A stretch of DNA of 64,000 bases from assembly GCF_000381545.1 (NCBI RefSeq), contig NZ_KB906687.1, forward strand, positions 1-64,000, given 5' to 3'. Origin of the DNA: Rhodonellum psychrophilum GCM71 = DSM 17998 (lineage in GTDB: Bacteria; Bacteroidota; Bacteroidia; Cytophagales; Cyclobacteriaceae). The notes under the pieces are model-generated. The model was not told the origin of the DNA and did not search any database. It saw only the letters and a list, made by a program, of their open reading frames with translations. A program made the translations under genes and the position numbers. Positions 56,701-64,000 of this stretch are shown here, piece after piece. Every line of letters starts with the position of its first letter. Position 1 is the first letter of the stretch.

Positions 56701-57809
56701 TGATTTTCGGATGATTTTAAACTTTTTGTAATGATCTTTAATACTGAAAATATTATTCCAATCATCAAGCCAATAAAAATAGAAGCGACAATAATCAAAG
56801 GTTTATTCGGCTTTCCATTTGACAAAGGTACCGAAGCCCGTTCCAAAACCGAAAAAATCGGGGTTTCCCTTTTCAATTTCATGTTGGACTGTTCGAGCTC
56901 TTGTTTCAGTGTATTGTATATATTAAATGCAATGTTGAATTCCGATTGCAACAATTCTTCCTTGCTTCTGGCCCGCTGCGAAACGATTCCCTGATTGGTA
57001 TCCCTGAATGTCGCCAGCTTATCTTGGGCCTCCATAAACTTCTGCTCCGCTTCCTGGACCCGTTCCTCCACAAATGCTACATTGAAATTTTGCTTGGCGG
57101 TTCTGTATTTCACAACAAACTTTATCAATTTTTCGATAACCAAGGCATTCACTTGAGCCGAAATCAAGGCTTCCGGCATAAAAACCTTCAGCGTGATGAT
57201 TTTTTTGTTCAAATCTATGTTGATTCTTTTCCTCAATTGCCCGATTACATAATTTTCCTGGGAGGAAACATTCACATAATTTCTGGATTCAAAATCAACC
57301 TCATCAATTTTGACCGGTTCTATAACTTCAATTTCTGGTTTTTTAAACAAGCCGATAAGTCTTGAGGGAATTCCAAAAACAAACCCAATACTCTTTTGAA
57401 CAAGATTGGCTGGTCTTTCAACGGCATAATATTCTTCAAGGGTCATTTCCTCACCTTTGGTTTGGAAAAAGAATTTTTCTTTCATCAGATCCAAAAGAAA
57501 ATCCCTACTTCCCACTATATCGGGAAACATTTCTGGAGTAATCGCGGATTGACTCTGTTGCATCTGAGGCAGATTAATCCCTGCTAATCCTGCCAATCCT
57601 CCTTGAATGCCAAAAAGGTTTCCGGAATCTTCAGATTCAGAAAGAATAATGGCAACAGATTGATATTCCTTTGGTGTGGAAAAAGCAATCAATAAACCAA
57701 AAAAAAGGCCTGTCAGCGTAAGGTATACCATCACCTTTTTCTCTTTAAGAACCATATTCAACAGTTCTAAATAATCCAGGTAGTCCTCCTTTTTTTTCTG
57801 ATTTTTCAT
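56697..57809 (-). CDS. wzz: Wzz-like chain-length determinant protein
   Basis: A 370-residue inner-membrane protein with two transmembrane helices, near 30-45 (VYLTLTGLFFGLLIAF) and near 340-360 (LIIVASIFIGLMIGIIFSVL), around a large periplasmic domain. The central part (260-315) is charged and coiled-coil-like. It lacks a tyrosine-kinase Walker motif, so it is a Wzz/PCP1 type rather than a Wzc type. It controls polymer length with Wzy. An AGGAG sequence lies 8 bp before the ATG, one of the few clear ribosome-binding sites in the locus. A 15-bp hairpin sits just upstream (57830-57875). Confidence 0.86.
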   Translation of the reverse strand: MKNQKKKEDYLDYLELLNMVLKEKKVMVYLTLTGLFFGLLIAFSTPKEYQSVAIILSESEDSGNLFGIQGGLAGLAGINLPQMQQSQSAITPEMFPDIVGSRDFLLDLMKEKFFFQTKGEEMTLEEYYAVERPANLVQKSIGFVFGIPSRLIGLFKKPEIEVIEPVKIDEVDFESRNYVNVSSQENYVIGQLRKRINIDLNKKIITLKVFMPEALISAQVNALVIEKLIKFVVKYRTAKQNFNVAFVEERVQEAEQKFMEAQDKLATFRDTNQGIVSQRARSKEELLQSEFNIAFNIYNTLKQELEQSNMKLKRETPIFSVLERASVPLSNGKPNKPLIIVASIFIGLMIGIIFSVLKIITKSLKSSENQ

Positions 57810-57829
57810 ACTTTATCTCCTATATAATT

Positions 57830-57875
57830 TAGGGAAAGGTGTACAATGCGAACATTCATCGTACACCTTTCCCTA
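57830..57875 (-). repeat. 15-bp perfect inverted repeat between ugd and wzz
   Basis: Arms TAGGGAAAGGTGTAC (57830-57844) and its complement (57861-57875) enclose a 16-nt loop. On the minus strand the stem lies about 65 nt after the ugd stop and about 20 nt before the wzz start, followed by AAATTATATAGGAG instead of a T-run. It could be an RNA processing or stability element, an attenuator, or a weak terminator. Confidence 0.75.
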
Positions 57876-57942
57876 GAAAATTCAATAGCAATTGTTTTTC
57901 AATTTATAGCAACCATAATTGTTTCTTATTCATGAATACTGG

Positions 57943-59262
57943 TCAATTGACGCCAATTCCATAACTCTGAAATCCCAATTCCTTTAAGTATTCCCTGTCG
58001 TAGATGTTTCTTCCGTCAAAAACCACTTTATTGGTCAAAAGTTTACCTAAAACTTCCCAGCTTGGAATCCTGAATTCAGACCATTCGGTCACCAACAGCA
58101 AAGCATCGGCATCCACACAAGCATCGTAGGCATCCTTACAATAAGTCACCTTGTCCCCTACATAATGCGCCTTGGCTTCCTTCATGGCTACGGGGTCATA
58201 GGCTTTCACCTTTGCACCTGCCGCTATCAATTCTTCGATTATCACCACTGCGGGTGCTTCTCTCATGTCATCGGTATTGGGCTTGAAACTCAATCCCCAC
58301 ATTGCAAAAGTCATCCCCGACAAATCTTCCCCAAAATGCTTTTTGATCTTATTGACCAATACATGTTTTTGGGCTTCATTCACTTCTTCAACAGCCTGAA
58401 GTACTTTCAATTCGTATCCGTATTGTTTCCCAGTTTTCACGATGGCCTTTACATCTTTTGGGAAGCAAGAACCACCATACCCGACTCCCGGGTAGATGAA
58501 TTTATTCCCAATTCTTTGATCCGTTCCAATCCCTTTTCTTACCATATTGACATTGGCGCCCACCAATTCACAAAGATTGGCTATGTCGTTCATAAAAGAA
58601 ATTTTGGTAGCCAACATGGCATTGGATGCGTATTTGGTCATTTCTGCTGAAGGGATATCCATGTAGATCAAACGATCTCCGCTGAGCTGAAAAGGCTTAT
58701 AGAGTCTTTTCATGATTTCTTCGGCTTTTTCATCGTCTACGCCAATCACTATTCTATCCGGTTTCAAAAAATCCTCAATGGCCGCTCCTTCTTTCAAAAA
58801 TTCTGGATTGGAAGCCACTGCAAAGGGTAAATCCACCCCTCTTTTTTCGAGACTTGCTTTAATGGCAGCCCTTACTTTTTCACCTGTGGTCACCGGAACA
58901 GTGCTTTTGGTAGCCACTACGATGTAATCGGTCATGTGTCGGCCAATTTCCTCGGCCACTCCAAGTACAAATTTCAAATCTGCAGAACCATCCTCGCCTG
59001 GAGGTGTTCCTACGGCTATGAAAGCAACATCGGAACCTTGAATGGCTTCTGCCAAATTGGTGGAAAACTGCAATCTCCCACTTTTATAATTTCTGTTGAC
59101 CAATCCTTCCAATCCCGGCTCGTAAATAGGCATGATCCCATTTCTCAAACCCTCAATTTTTTTTTGGTCGATATCAACACAAACTACTTCAATTCCGACA
59201 TCCGAAAAACAAGCGCCTGATACCAACCCAACATATCCTGTTCCTACTACAGTTATTTTCAT
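57943..59262 (-). CDS. ugd: UDP-glucose 6-dehydrogenase
   Basis: A 439-residue dehydrogenase starting MKITVVGTGYVGLVSGACFS with the Rossmann glycine loop. AVGTPPGEDGSADL near 83, ASNPEFLKEGAAIEDF near 150, GIGTDQRIGNKFIYPGVGYG near 244 and GGSCFPKDVKAI hold the catalytic cysteine C266. The pattern is that of UDP-glucose dehydrogenase, making UDP-glucuronic acid. It differs from the UDP-HexNAc dehydrogenase at 37618-38937, so the locus makes two kinds of uronic acid. It lies 74 bp after the wza-like gene and precedes wzz through a hairpin-containing gap. Confidence 0.94.
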   Translation of the reverse strand: MKITVVGTGYVGLVSGACFSDVGIEVVCVDIDQKKIEGLRNGIMPIYEPGLEGLVNRNYKSGRLQFSTNLAEAIQGSDVAFIAVGTPPGEDGSADLKFVLGVAEEIGRHMTDYIVVATKSTVPVTTGEKVRAAIKASLEKRGVDLPFAVASNPEFLKEGAAIEDFLKPDRIVIGVDDEKAEEIMKRLYKPFQLSGDRLIYMDIPSAEMTKYASNAMLATKISFMNDIANLCELVGANVNMVRKGIGTDQRIGNKFIYPGVGYGGSCFPKDVKAIVKTGKQYGYELKVLQAVEEVNEAQKHVLVNKIKKHFGEDLSGMTFAMWGLSFKPNTDDMREAPAVVIIEELIAAGAKVKAYDPVAMKEAKAHYVGDKVTYCKDAYDACVDADALLLVTEWSEFRIPSWEVLGKLLTNKVVFDGRNIYDREYLKELGFQSYGIGVN

Positions 59263-59336
59263 ACCATTCGATATTTAAGACTTTTTTATTCTGTGAAACT
59301 ATTTAAAAAAAACCATATTCCATTTTGTATTGACTG

Positions 59337-61955
59337 TTATTGCGTGAGATTCACTATCTGGGTGATGACCAATCCCAGCGTAGCCAATCCCGTACCTATA
59401 GAAACCCACTGCTGAGGACCTAGGGGCGTTCTTTCCGGCTTTTGAGGCACTATTATTTCTGCCCCCGGTTCAATCTGGGGATAAAATTTTACAAACATAA
59501 ATCTTCTTGTCCTTTTTACATCACCATTGGCATATACCACGTAGGACTTGCTCCTTCTTGCCTCCTCGCTAAAACCTCCGGATTTTGAAATATAGGCTTT
59601 GAAACCCCTACCGGTCATGTACCTTGCTGTGGTCGGAAAAAGCACCTGCCCCCTCATTCTTACAGTCTGCAGTTCCTTGGGAATGCTGATGATATCCCCT
59701 TCTTGCAAAATCAAATCATTGGACGAGCCAGGATTGGCCAAAATAAATTCAAGGTTGATTCCTACCAGTTCCTGTTCTTTCAATTCAATCTTGATCCCTG
59801 AGGTTTCGTTTGTGGAAAGATCCTGCAACCTGTCCGCCCTAAAATCAGTAGAAATAATTTGTTGATCGATTTTCTTCTGCTCTTTCAATCTTTCCAATTC
59901 TTGCGCATCAAGCTTTTTTGAAATTCTTTCCAAAAGTATCTTCTCCGCCTCATTTATTTTGATATCCTCATTCTCCAGTCTCTCCCTGACAGCAGTGAGA
60001 TTTTCTTCCTTTATTTCATTCTCCGTACTCCCCTTGTAATATTCGGTCCTTCTGATCAGGGTGGCACCTTTTGAATAGGCAAATTGATTGATTCCACCTG
60101 CCCTCTTGATAAGATCAGAAATTCGCTCATTGGCATTACTCAAGGCAAAATCTCCGGGAAAAAAGACCTCCCCCTCCACCTTAATTATTTTTTCCCTCTG
60201 AAATCCCGGGCTTCTCCTTATAAATACGTGATCAAAGGGCTGCAATAAATATTGACTGTCCTCAGGTTTAATTTTCAAGTTGGAATCAATTTGAAGGTTG
60301 ATGATTTCTGCTACCTTTCCAGTAATGTCATTCCTGACTCTTCTTGCTATTTCAATGTAGGAATTGGAAGCAGACTCTTTAAAGCCCCCCGCTTTCATCA
60401 CCAAATCCGCAACAGTCATGTTTTCGCCATAGGCAAATGCCCCTGTTTGGTTGACCTCTCCACTGATTTTAATATAGTAATCCTCTTTGAGATCATAGCG
60501 ACTCGGTATGCTCAATACATCCTCTCTCCGCAATTGAATATCCTCAGCACTTCCTTCAATGATTCCCTGAATGTCAACGGACGTGGCCTCTAGGGTGAGG
60601 TCATCTTTGGTCCTATATAAAATCGCTCTATTCAAAAAAGCATCCCCCATCAAGCCTTCAGCTTTAGACACCAATTCCTTGACGCCCATACCTCCTTTGG
60701 GGATAGAGTATTCTCCGGGGCGATAGACCGCTCCTGAAATCTGGACCCTATTGTCAAATCGATTTAAAATCTCTCCCACAGTGAATTCGTCTCCATCTTT
60801 TGGATAAAACCCTCTGTATTTATCAGAGGAAATATCTTCCACCGACATTTGGTCTTTGGTGGTCCTTCTCACTGTAATGCGTTCTTTATAAGCCAAACTG
60901 GAAAACCCTCCGGAGAACCTCAGCAGATCTTCTATATTTTCACCCTGCTTGATTTCAAAAAGCCCTTCTCTTCTGACAGGCCCCTTTATTTCGACCCTGT
61001 GCTGGATGGGCTGGACGATCACCACATCATTGTCCTTCAGCATTACCTTGCTCGAATTTCCCTTTGTCAAAAAATCGTAAACATCCACCTCCGCTAAAAG
61101 TTTGTTGTTTCTGTACACTTGAATCTTTCGGAAAGAACCATTTTCATTGGGGCCGCCCGCGGCAAACAAGGCATTGAAAACCGAAGCAAAAGAAGGCAAA
61201 ATATAGTTTCCAGGTTTGGACAATTCTCCCACCATTGAAACAGAAATAGACCTGATATTCCCCAGTCGGATGTCTACAAAGGTATTGGGATTGCTCCCTC
61301 CCATGCCCGAATAAATTCTGGTTAGGGACGTTTTTATTCTTGCGGTTGCTGCCTGAATCGTTGCGCCACCGACTTCAATTGGCCCCACGTTGGCGATCAA
61401 GATTTTCCCTTCGGGCCCAACCGTCGCATCATAGGACTCTTGAGATGCGCCATACACGTCGATCAACAATTGATCTCCCGCCCCAATAACATACGTCTGT
61501 GGAGTTGGGATATTGAGGCTTGGATTAAAAGTTAAATCCCTGTTATGAAACAATTTAAAGCCAAAAATTTTCTTTTGTGTGGGCGTCAAGTCATAATAGG
61601 GATCGGAATACCTCAAGGAGTCAAAGATTGACTGGTCCATATTGAAACCCTCCGCATTTCTGAGTTGAACACTTCCTGCTTGGGTTTCTTTCCCAGTTCT
61701 TTTCCCACTTCGCAATTCCTCAATTCTTCTCCTCAACTTGGTCACTTCTGAAATCGGCATGCCTCTTTCCGCTGCGGCTGCTGTGAGCTGCATTTCATTC
61801 ATTCCAGAAGCTTCTGCCCTTTTGATCAATTGCTCTATTTGTGCATCTGAAAGGTTGTCCACTTTTAAATTCTGAATATCTGATAGGGACTGGCCCATAG
61901 ACAATTGAAAAAATAAAATGAAAATCAAAGTGGTAAATAATTGTTTAAAGGTCAT
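59337..61955 (-). CDS. wza: Wza-like polysaccharide export protein with multiple SLBB domains
   Basis: An 872-residue protein with a signal peptide (about 1-21). A charged stretch follows with SLSDIQNLKVDNLSDAQIEQ, common in Bacteroidota exporters. The polysaccharide-export domain begins near 148 (YVIGAGDQLLIDVYGASQES). Six SLBB-like modules follow, for example VSMVGELSKPGNYILPS, VEIKGPVRREGLFEIKQG, IKISGEVNQTGAFAYGEN and VRMRGQVLFPTTARYMTG. A coiled-coil-like charged segment lies near 660-715 and a hydrophobic helix at the C-terminus (WVSIGTGLATLGLVITQIV). It forms the outer-membrane export channel. It is the first structural gene of block A, after a leader with the shared 19-nt element. Confidence 0.9.
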   Translation of the reverse strand: MTFKQLFTTLIFILFFQLSMGQSLSDIQNLKVDNLSDAQIEQLIKRAEASGMNEMQLTAAAAERGMPISEVTKLRRRIEELRSGKRTGKETQAGSVQLRNAEGFNMDQSIFDSLRYSDPYYDLTPTQKKIFGFKLFHNRDLTFNPSLNIPTPQTYVIGAGDQLLIDVYGASQESYDATVGPEGKILIANVGPIEVGGATIQAATARIKTSLTRIYSGMGGSNPNTFVDIRLGNIRSISVSMVGELSKPGNYILPSFASVFNALFAAGGPNENGSFRKIQVYRNNKLLAEVDVYDFLTKGNSSKVMLKDNDVVIVQPIQHRVEIKGPVRREGLFEIKQGENIEDLLRFSGGFSSLAYKERITVRRTTKDQMSVEDISSDKYRGFYPKDGDEFTVGEILNRFDNRVQISGAVYRPGEYSIPKGGMGVKELVSKAEGLMGDAFLNRAILYRTKDDLTLEATSVDIQGIIEGSAEDIQLRREDVLSIPSRYDLKEDYYIKISGEVNQTGAFAYGENMTVADLVMKAGGFKESASNSYIEIARRVRNDITGKVAEIINLQIDSNLKIKPEDSQYLLQPFDHVFIRRSPGFQREKIIKVEGEVFFPGDFALSNANERISDLIKRAGGINQFAYSKGATLIRRTEYYKGSTENEIKEENLTAVRERLENEDIKINEAEKILLERISKKLDAQELERLKEQKKIDQQIISTDFRADRLQDLSTNETSGIKIELKEQELVGINLEFILANPGSSNDLILQEGDIISIPKELQTVRMRGQVLFPTTARYMTGRGFKAYISKSGGFSEEARRSKSYVVYANGDVKRTRRFMFVKFYPQIEPGAEIIVPQKPERTPLGPQQWVSIGTGLATLGLVITQIVNLTQ

Positions 61956-62059
61956 ACTGGTTCTTATTCTAATGGATTCTTTCCATTATTTCACAAAATA
62001 AAAAAGAATTTCATCATTATTGTTTCGCGACGAGTTTTATTGTGTTTAAAATGTAATTA

Positions 62060-62078
62060 CAGCTTCGCCCTTTCAGTC
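62060..62078 (-). promoter_or_regulatory. Shared 19-nt leader element, block A copy
   Basis: On the minus strand this reads GACTGAAAGGGCGAAGCTG, about 105 nt before the wza-like start codon. It matches the block B copy (38974-38992) at 18 of 19 positions. The palindrome CACAATATTGTG (62078-62089) lies directly upstream and overlaps the GAC. Both copies sit in untranslated leaders on the same strand. GGCGAAGCTGT loosely resembles the enterobacterial ops core. The function as an antiterminator or pause site is an inference. Confidence 0.55.
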
Positions 62079-62145
62079 ACAATATTGTGCCTATTAAAGT
62101 GGTCGAATTACAATAAAATCAATGTCAATTACAAAATTTAATACA

Positions 62146-62658
62146 TTACTCTGGCTTTTTGAATAAAACCAGACCCTTTGGATCGGGATCTCCAGATTTG
62201 ATACTGAACTCAACTTTTTTATGGATGATCGTCTCGATTTTAAGACTTAGGTTTTTTAAATATTCAATATTCAGGTTTTCCCCGAAAATATCGATCATAA
62301 TCGTTCCCGAATCTTTCCCCATCGCATAATCTCCCGTAAGGACGACCAAGGACACATTTCCCAATCTTTCCAATACAGTCTCTACCAATTGGTCCAAGCC
62401 AATATATTTCCTGATGATATTCTGAATGTTGGAGTAATAAGGGTGAAGCGTGTTGACTTTGTATTCGATCTTGTTTTTTTCAGCCTGTTTAATCAAAAAC
62501 CCTGCCTCAGTCAGATTATTCAATTCTTTCCGTATTGCATTGGTGGATTCACCAAATTCCTCCGCCAAGCCACGCAAATGACTATGATTGTTTTCGTTGA
62601 TAAAAAATTTTATCAACAATCTCAATCTGGTTTTAGATGTGATCAATGAATCCAACAT
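62146..62658 (-). CDS. Winged-helix transcriptional regulator with degenerate nucleotidyltransferase-like domain
   Basis: A 170-residue protein. Residues 1-70 form a winged helix with a recognition-helix pattern (LAEEFGESTNAIRKELNNLT and a wing near GFLIKQAEKNKIEYKV). Residues about 100-165 (SLVVLTGDYAMGKDSGTIMI, then DIFGENLN) resemble the beta strand and GSxAxG-DxD region of MNT-type nucleotidyltransferases, but the serine and one aspartate are replaced, so catalysis is unlikely. Proteins of this layout are, as I recall, often found upstream of Bacteroidota polysaccharide loci. It may sense a nucleotide or nucleotide sugar. It has its own promoter and probably reads into block A. Confidence 0.7.
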   Translation of the reverse strand: MLDSLITSKTRLRLLIKFFINENNHSHLRGLAEEFGESTNAIRKELNNLTEAGFLIKQAEKNKIEYKVNTLHPYYSNIQNIIRKYIGLDQLVETVLERLGNVSLVVLTGDYAMGKDSGTIMIDIFGENLNIEYLKNLSLKIETIIHKKVEFSIKSGDPDPKGLVLFKKPE

Positions 62659-62683
62659 AAAATAGACGCTTCAAAATGAGCAA

Positions 62684-62715
62684 CAAAAGTACTCGATACC
62701 TTATATAAAGCAAAA
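62684..62715 (-). promoter_or_regulatory. Bacteroidota-type promoter for the regulator and block A
   Basis: On the minus strand TTTTG (62715-62711) is followed after 19 bp by TACTTTTG (62691-62684), an exact match to the TTG-N19-TAnnTTTG promoter of Bacteroidota primary sigma factor. Transcription would begin about 20 nt before the regulator start at 62658. No equally good promoter lies in the 190-bp wza leader, so block A may depend on read-through from here. Confidence 0.65.
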
Positions 62716-62828
62716 TTTAATCAATGGTTTTTAATCTAAACTTATCTTAGAGGGCATATTGAATTAAAACAATAAAAATTTGTGCCTTTACATATTTTGC
62801 TGGATCACTGATGACCATGGTTTTGTGG

Positions 62829-63206
62829 TTAGTAACGTGGTCGTTTTTCCAATCTTTTGGAATGAATGGTTTTTTTGAACAGATTACCGGTAAGGGCACT
62901 GAATCCCCCCAACAAAAACCCGAGAATGGTGGTAACAAGCCACAACAGCTGGGGATTGGTCAGGCCCATGAGAGCAGCCATTTTATCGGGAAGTCCTGAA
63001 TTGGTCTGGATGGAAATCATCAAAACCATCACCAGCCAAACTCCCCCAAACGCAATCCCACCTCCCAAAAAGGAGGTTCCTGAATTTCCTCCAACAAAAA
63101 ACGAGAGCCCAGCAATCAAAATCATCAAGGCCCAAAAGGGTAGAAATTGTCCTAAAAAATAAACGATCAAAGCAGTAATCAGTAAAAGCAAGAAAAACTT
63201 GGCCAT
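62829..63206 (-). CDS. Small membrane protein of unknown function
   Basis: A 125-residue protein with about four hydrophobic helices (FFLLLLITALIVYFLGQFL, ALMILIAGLSFFVGG, GVWLVMVLMISI and LLWLVTTILGFLLGGFSAL) and a basic tail. I do not recognise a family. It starts 3 bp after the stop of the penicillin-acylase-family gene, so the two are probably co-transcribed. It may be unrelated to the polysaccharide locus, since the promoter of that locus lies downstream of it. Confidence 0.65.
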   Translation of the reverse strand: MAKFFLLLLITALIVYFLGQFLPFWALMILIAGLSFFVGGNSGTSFLGGGIAFGGVWLVMVLMISIQTNSGLPDKMAALMGLTNPQLLWLVTTILGFLLGGFSALTGNLFKKTIHSKRLEKRPRY

Positions 63207-63209
63207 GTG

Positions 63210-64000
63210 TTATTTATTGAATGTAGTGGTAAACAATATATTTTCTTTGTGTTCAGGTTTTCGGAGATTGAAATCCACGTATTCTCCATTCGCCCATTTT
63301 TTCAAGAAATTGTCATAATACTTGCTTCCTGGATTTCCGGATTGTCCGCCAGGGTAGATCCCGAAAGCGGTTATTTCCTCCCCCATTTCGACGACAAATC
63401 GCCAGCTTGCACCATGTCGTTCCGAAGTAGCGTTTACAATGCCCCTCCCTCCACCTGTGTACACATTTTCGGCGCTGAAGGATTTGAAGTCCGGAACCAA
63501 ATGTTGGATGGAGGTTCCTTTGAAACTGGCCCAATTGTATTCACCGTTTTCCTTTTCCCAAGCCTCGATTTCAGCGACCATTGCTTCAAAACTCTTTGTC
63601 GCCACGTCAGTGGCAACTTCCACATCTGGGGTTTCTGGATCATCAAAAAGCAGGTCAAGTGGTTCATTTTTCAATAATTTGGTGGTTTCGTAATTATTGG
63701 GCAAGACAATAGAAATCCCTTCCCTCTCCCATTTTGACCAGATTCCTTTGTGCAAATGTTCCCACCAAACCTGGAAAAGCGCTGGCTCGGTTTGGTTTGG
63801 ATGTGTGTAGAAATTCCAGTTTTTCAATTGATCCAAATATTTATTTGCTTTAGGATTTTCTACATCTTGATTTTTTATTTCCAAAAGGTTTAGCATCACC
63901 GGCAATGCCTCGGAGGCATGGAGATAATAGTTGTCAAATTGAAGCGCTTTCATATCCTCCAACGTGATGTCGGACAGCTCCGTCAATCTTGAATTTATCC
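63210..64000 (-). CDS. Penicillin-acylase-family (Ntn) hydrolase, C-terminal part
   Basis: The frame is open to the right edge, so this is a partial CDS of 263 codons whose N-terminus lies beyond the window. The C-terminal region has NATSERHGASWRFVVEMGEE near the end of the chain, followed by AFGIYPGGQSGNPGSKYYDN and FLKKWANGEYVDF, a signature of penicillin amidase/acyl-homoserine-lactone acylase precursors. These enzymes self-cleave and hydrolyse amides in the periplasm. The nucleophile serine and signal peptide are not visible. The first codon listed in some calls is a TTG inside the gene, not a true start. It precedes a small membrane protein gene by 3 bp. Confidence 0.86.
   Translation of the reverse strand, partial: INSRLTELSDITLEDMKALQFDNYYLHASEALPVMLNLLEIKNQDVENPKANKYLDQLKNWNFYTHPNQTEPALFQVWWEHLHKGIWSKWEREGISIVLPNNYETTKLLKNEPLDLLFDDPETPDVEVATDVATKSFEAMVAEIEAWEKENGEYNWASFKGTSIQHLVPDFKSFSAENVYTGGGRGIVNATSERHGASWRFVVEMGEEITAFGIYPGGQSGNPGSKYYDNFLKKWANGEYVDFNLRKPEHKENILFTTTFNK

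Noticed and set aside
51661-57809. Complete enterobacterial common antigen locus
   Set aside because: Only WecE and WecF match. WecA, WecB, WecD and WecG homologues were not found, and the WlbA/B/C genes make a different uronic acid.
62747-62938. 63-codon minus frame near the regulator promoter
   Set aside because: It overlaps the end of the small membrane protein gene in another frame and has no family signal.

Overview
The window looks like chromosome of a Bacteroidota bacterium, most likely a gliding or surface-attached member of the Cytophagales (Cyclobacteriaceae-like). The reasons are a giant SprB-type adhesin of the kind exported by the type IX system, promoters of the TTG-N19/20-TAnnTTTG type, a multi-SLBB Wza-like exporter, a Wzi-like protein, few Shine-Dalgarno sequences and moderate A+T richness. 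All convincing genes lie on the minus strand, so the window is read from right to left.

Layout in transcription order. The C-terminal part of a penicillin-acylase-family hydrolase (64000-63210) is followed by a small membrane protein (63206-62829). A 55 kb exopolysaccharide/surface-glycan locus then begins with a winged-helix regulator (62658-62146) behind a good Bacteroidota promoter. Block A (61955-39341) encodes the Wza-like exporter, UDP-glucose dehydrogenase, Wzz, a WlbC/WlbB/WlbA-like set for 2,3-diamino-uronic acid, WecE and WecF for 4-amino-fucose, flippase 1, four glycosyltransferases, polymerase 1, a secreted DUF4091/GH123-like protein, Wzi, RmlA and RmlD. A 403 bp non-coding gap follows. 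Block B (38937-7330) encodes a second nucleotide-sugar dehydrogenase, a PglC-like initiating transferase, a private acyl-carrier module (ACP, KAS III, FabG-like reductase, holo-ACP synthase) interleaved with PglD- and PglE-like genes, a cluster of PLP enzymes and acyltransferases, flippase 2, GT2 enzymes around a P-loop kinase-like protein, two asparagine-synthase-like amidotransferases, polymerase 2, two NodB-like deacetylase paralogues, a CapA-like protein, an ATP-grasp ligase, two SDR sugar epimerases and several GT4 enzymes. It ends in a 23-bp perfect hairpin with a T-run. Beyond this terminator lies the giant adhesin (6720 to past position 1), with four near-identical 273-residue repeats in the window.

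How it works together (inference). The locus has two flippases and two polymerases but one visible set of export and initiation genes, so it may make two polysaccharides or one formed by stacking two modules. The sugars implied are uronic acids, acetamido/amino uronic acids, Fuc4N(Ac), possibly rhamnose, and an N-acylated 4-amino-2,4,6-trideoxyhexose. The amidotransferases and ATP-grasp enzyme could modify uronic carboxyls. RmlB, RmlC and a PglF/WbpM-type 4,6-dehydratase are not in the window and must come from elsewhere.

The two most interesting signals are a 19-nt element shared by the untranslated leaders of block A and block B, a candidate recruitment site for a processive antiterminator, and the private acyl-ACP module embedded in the trideoxy-sugar genes. 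No tRNA, rRNA, CRISPR array, insertion sequence or phage gene was seen.
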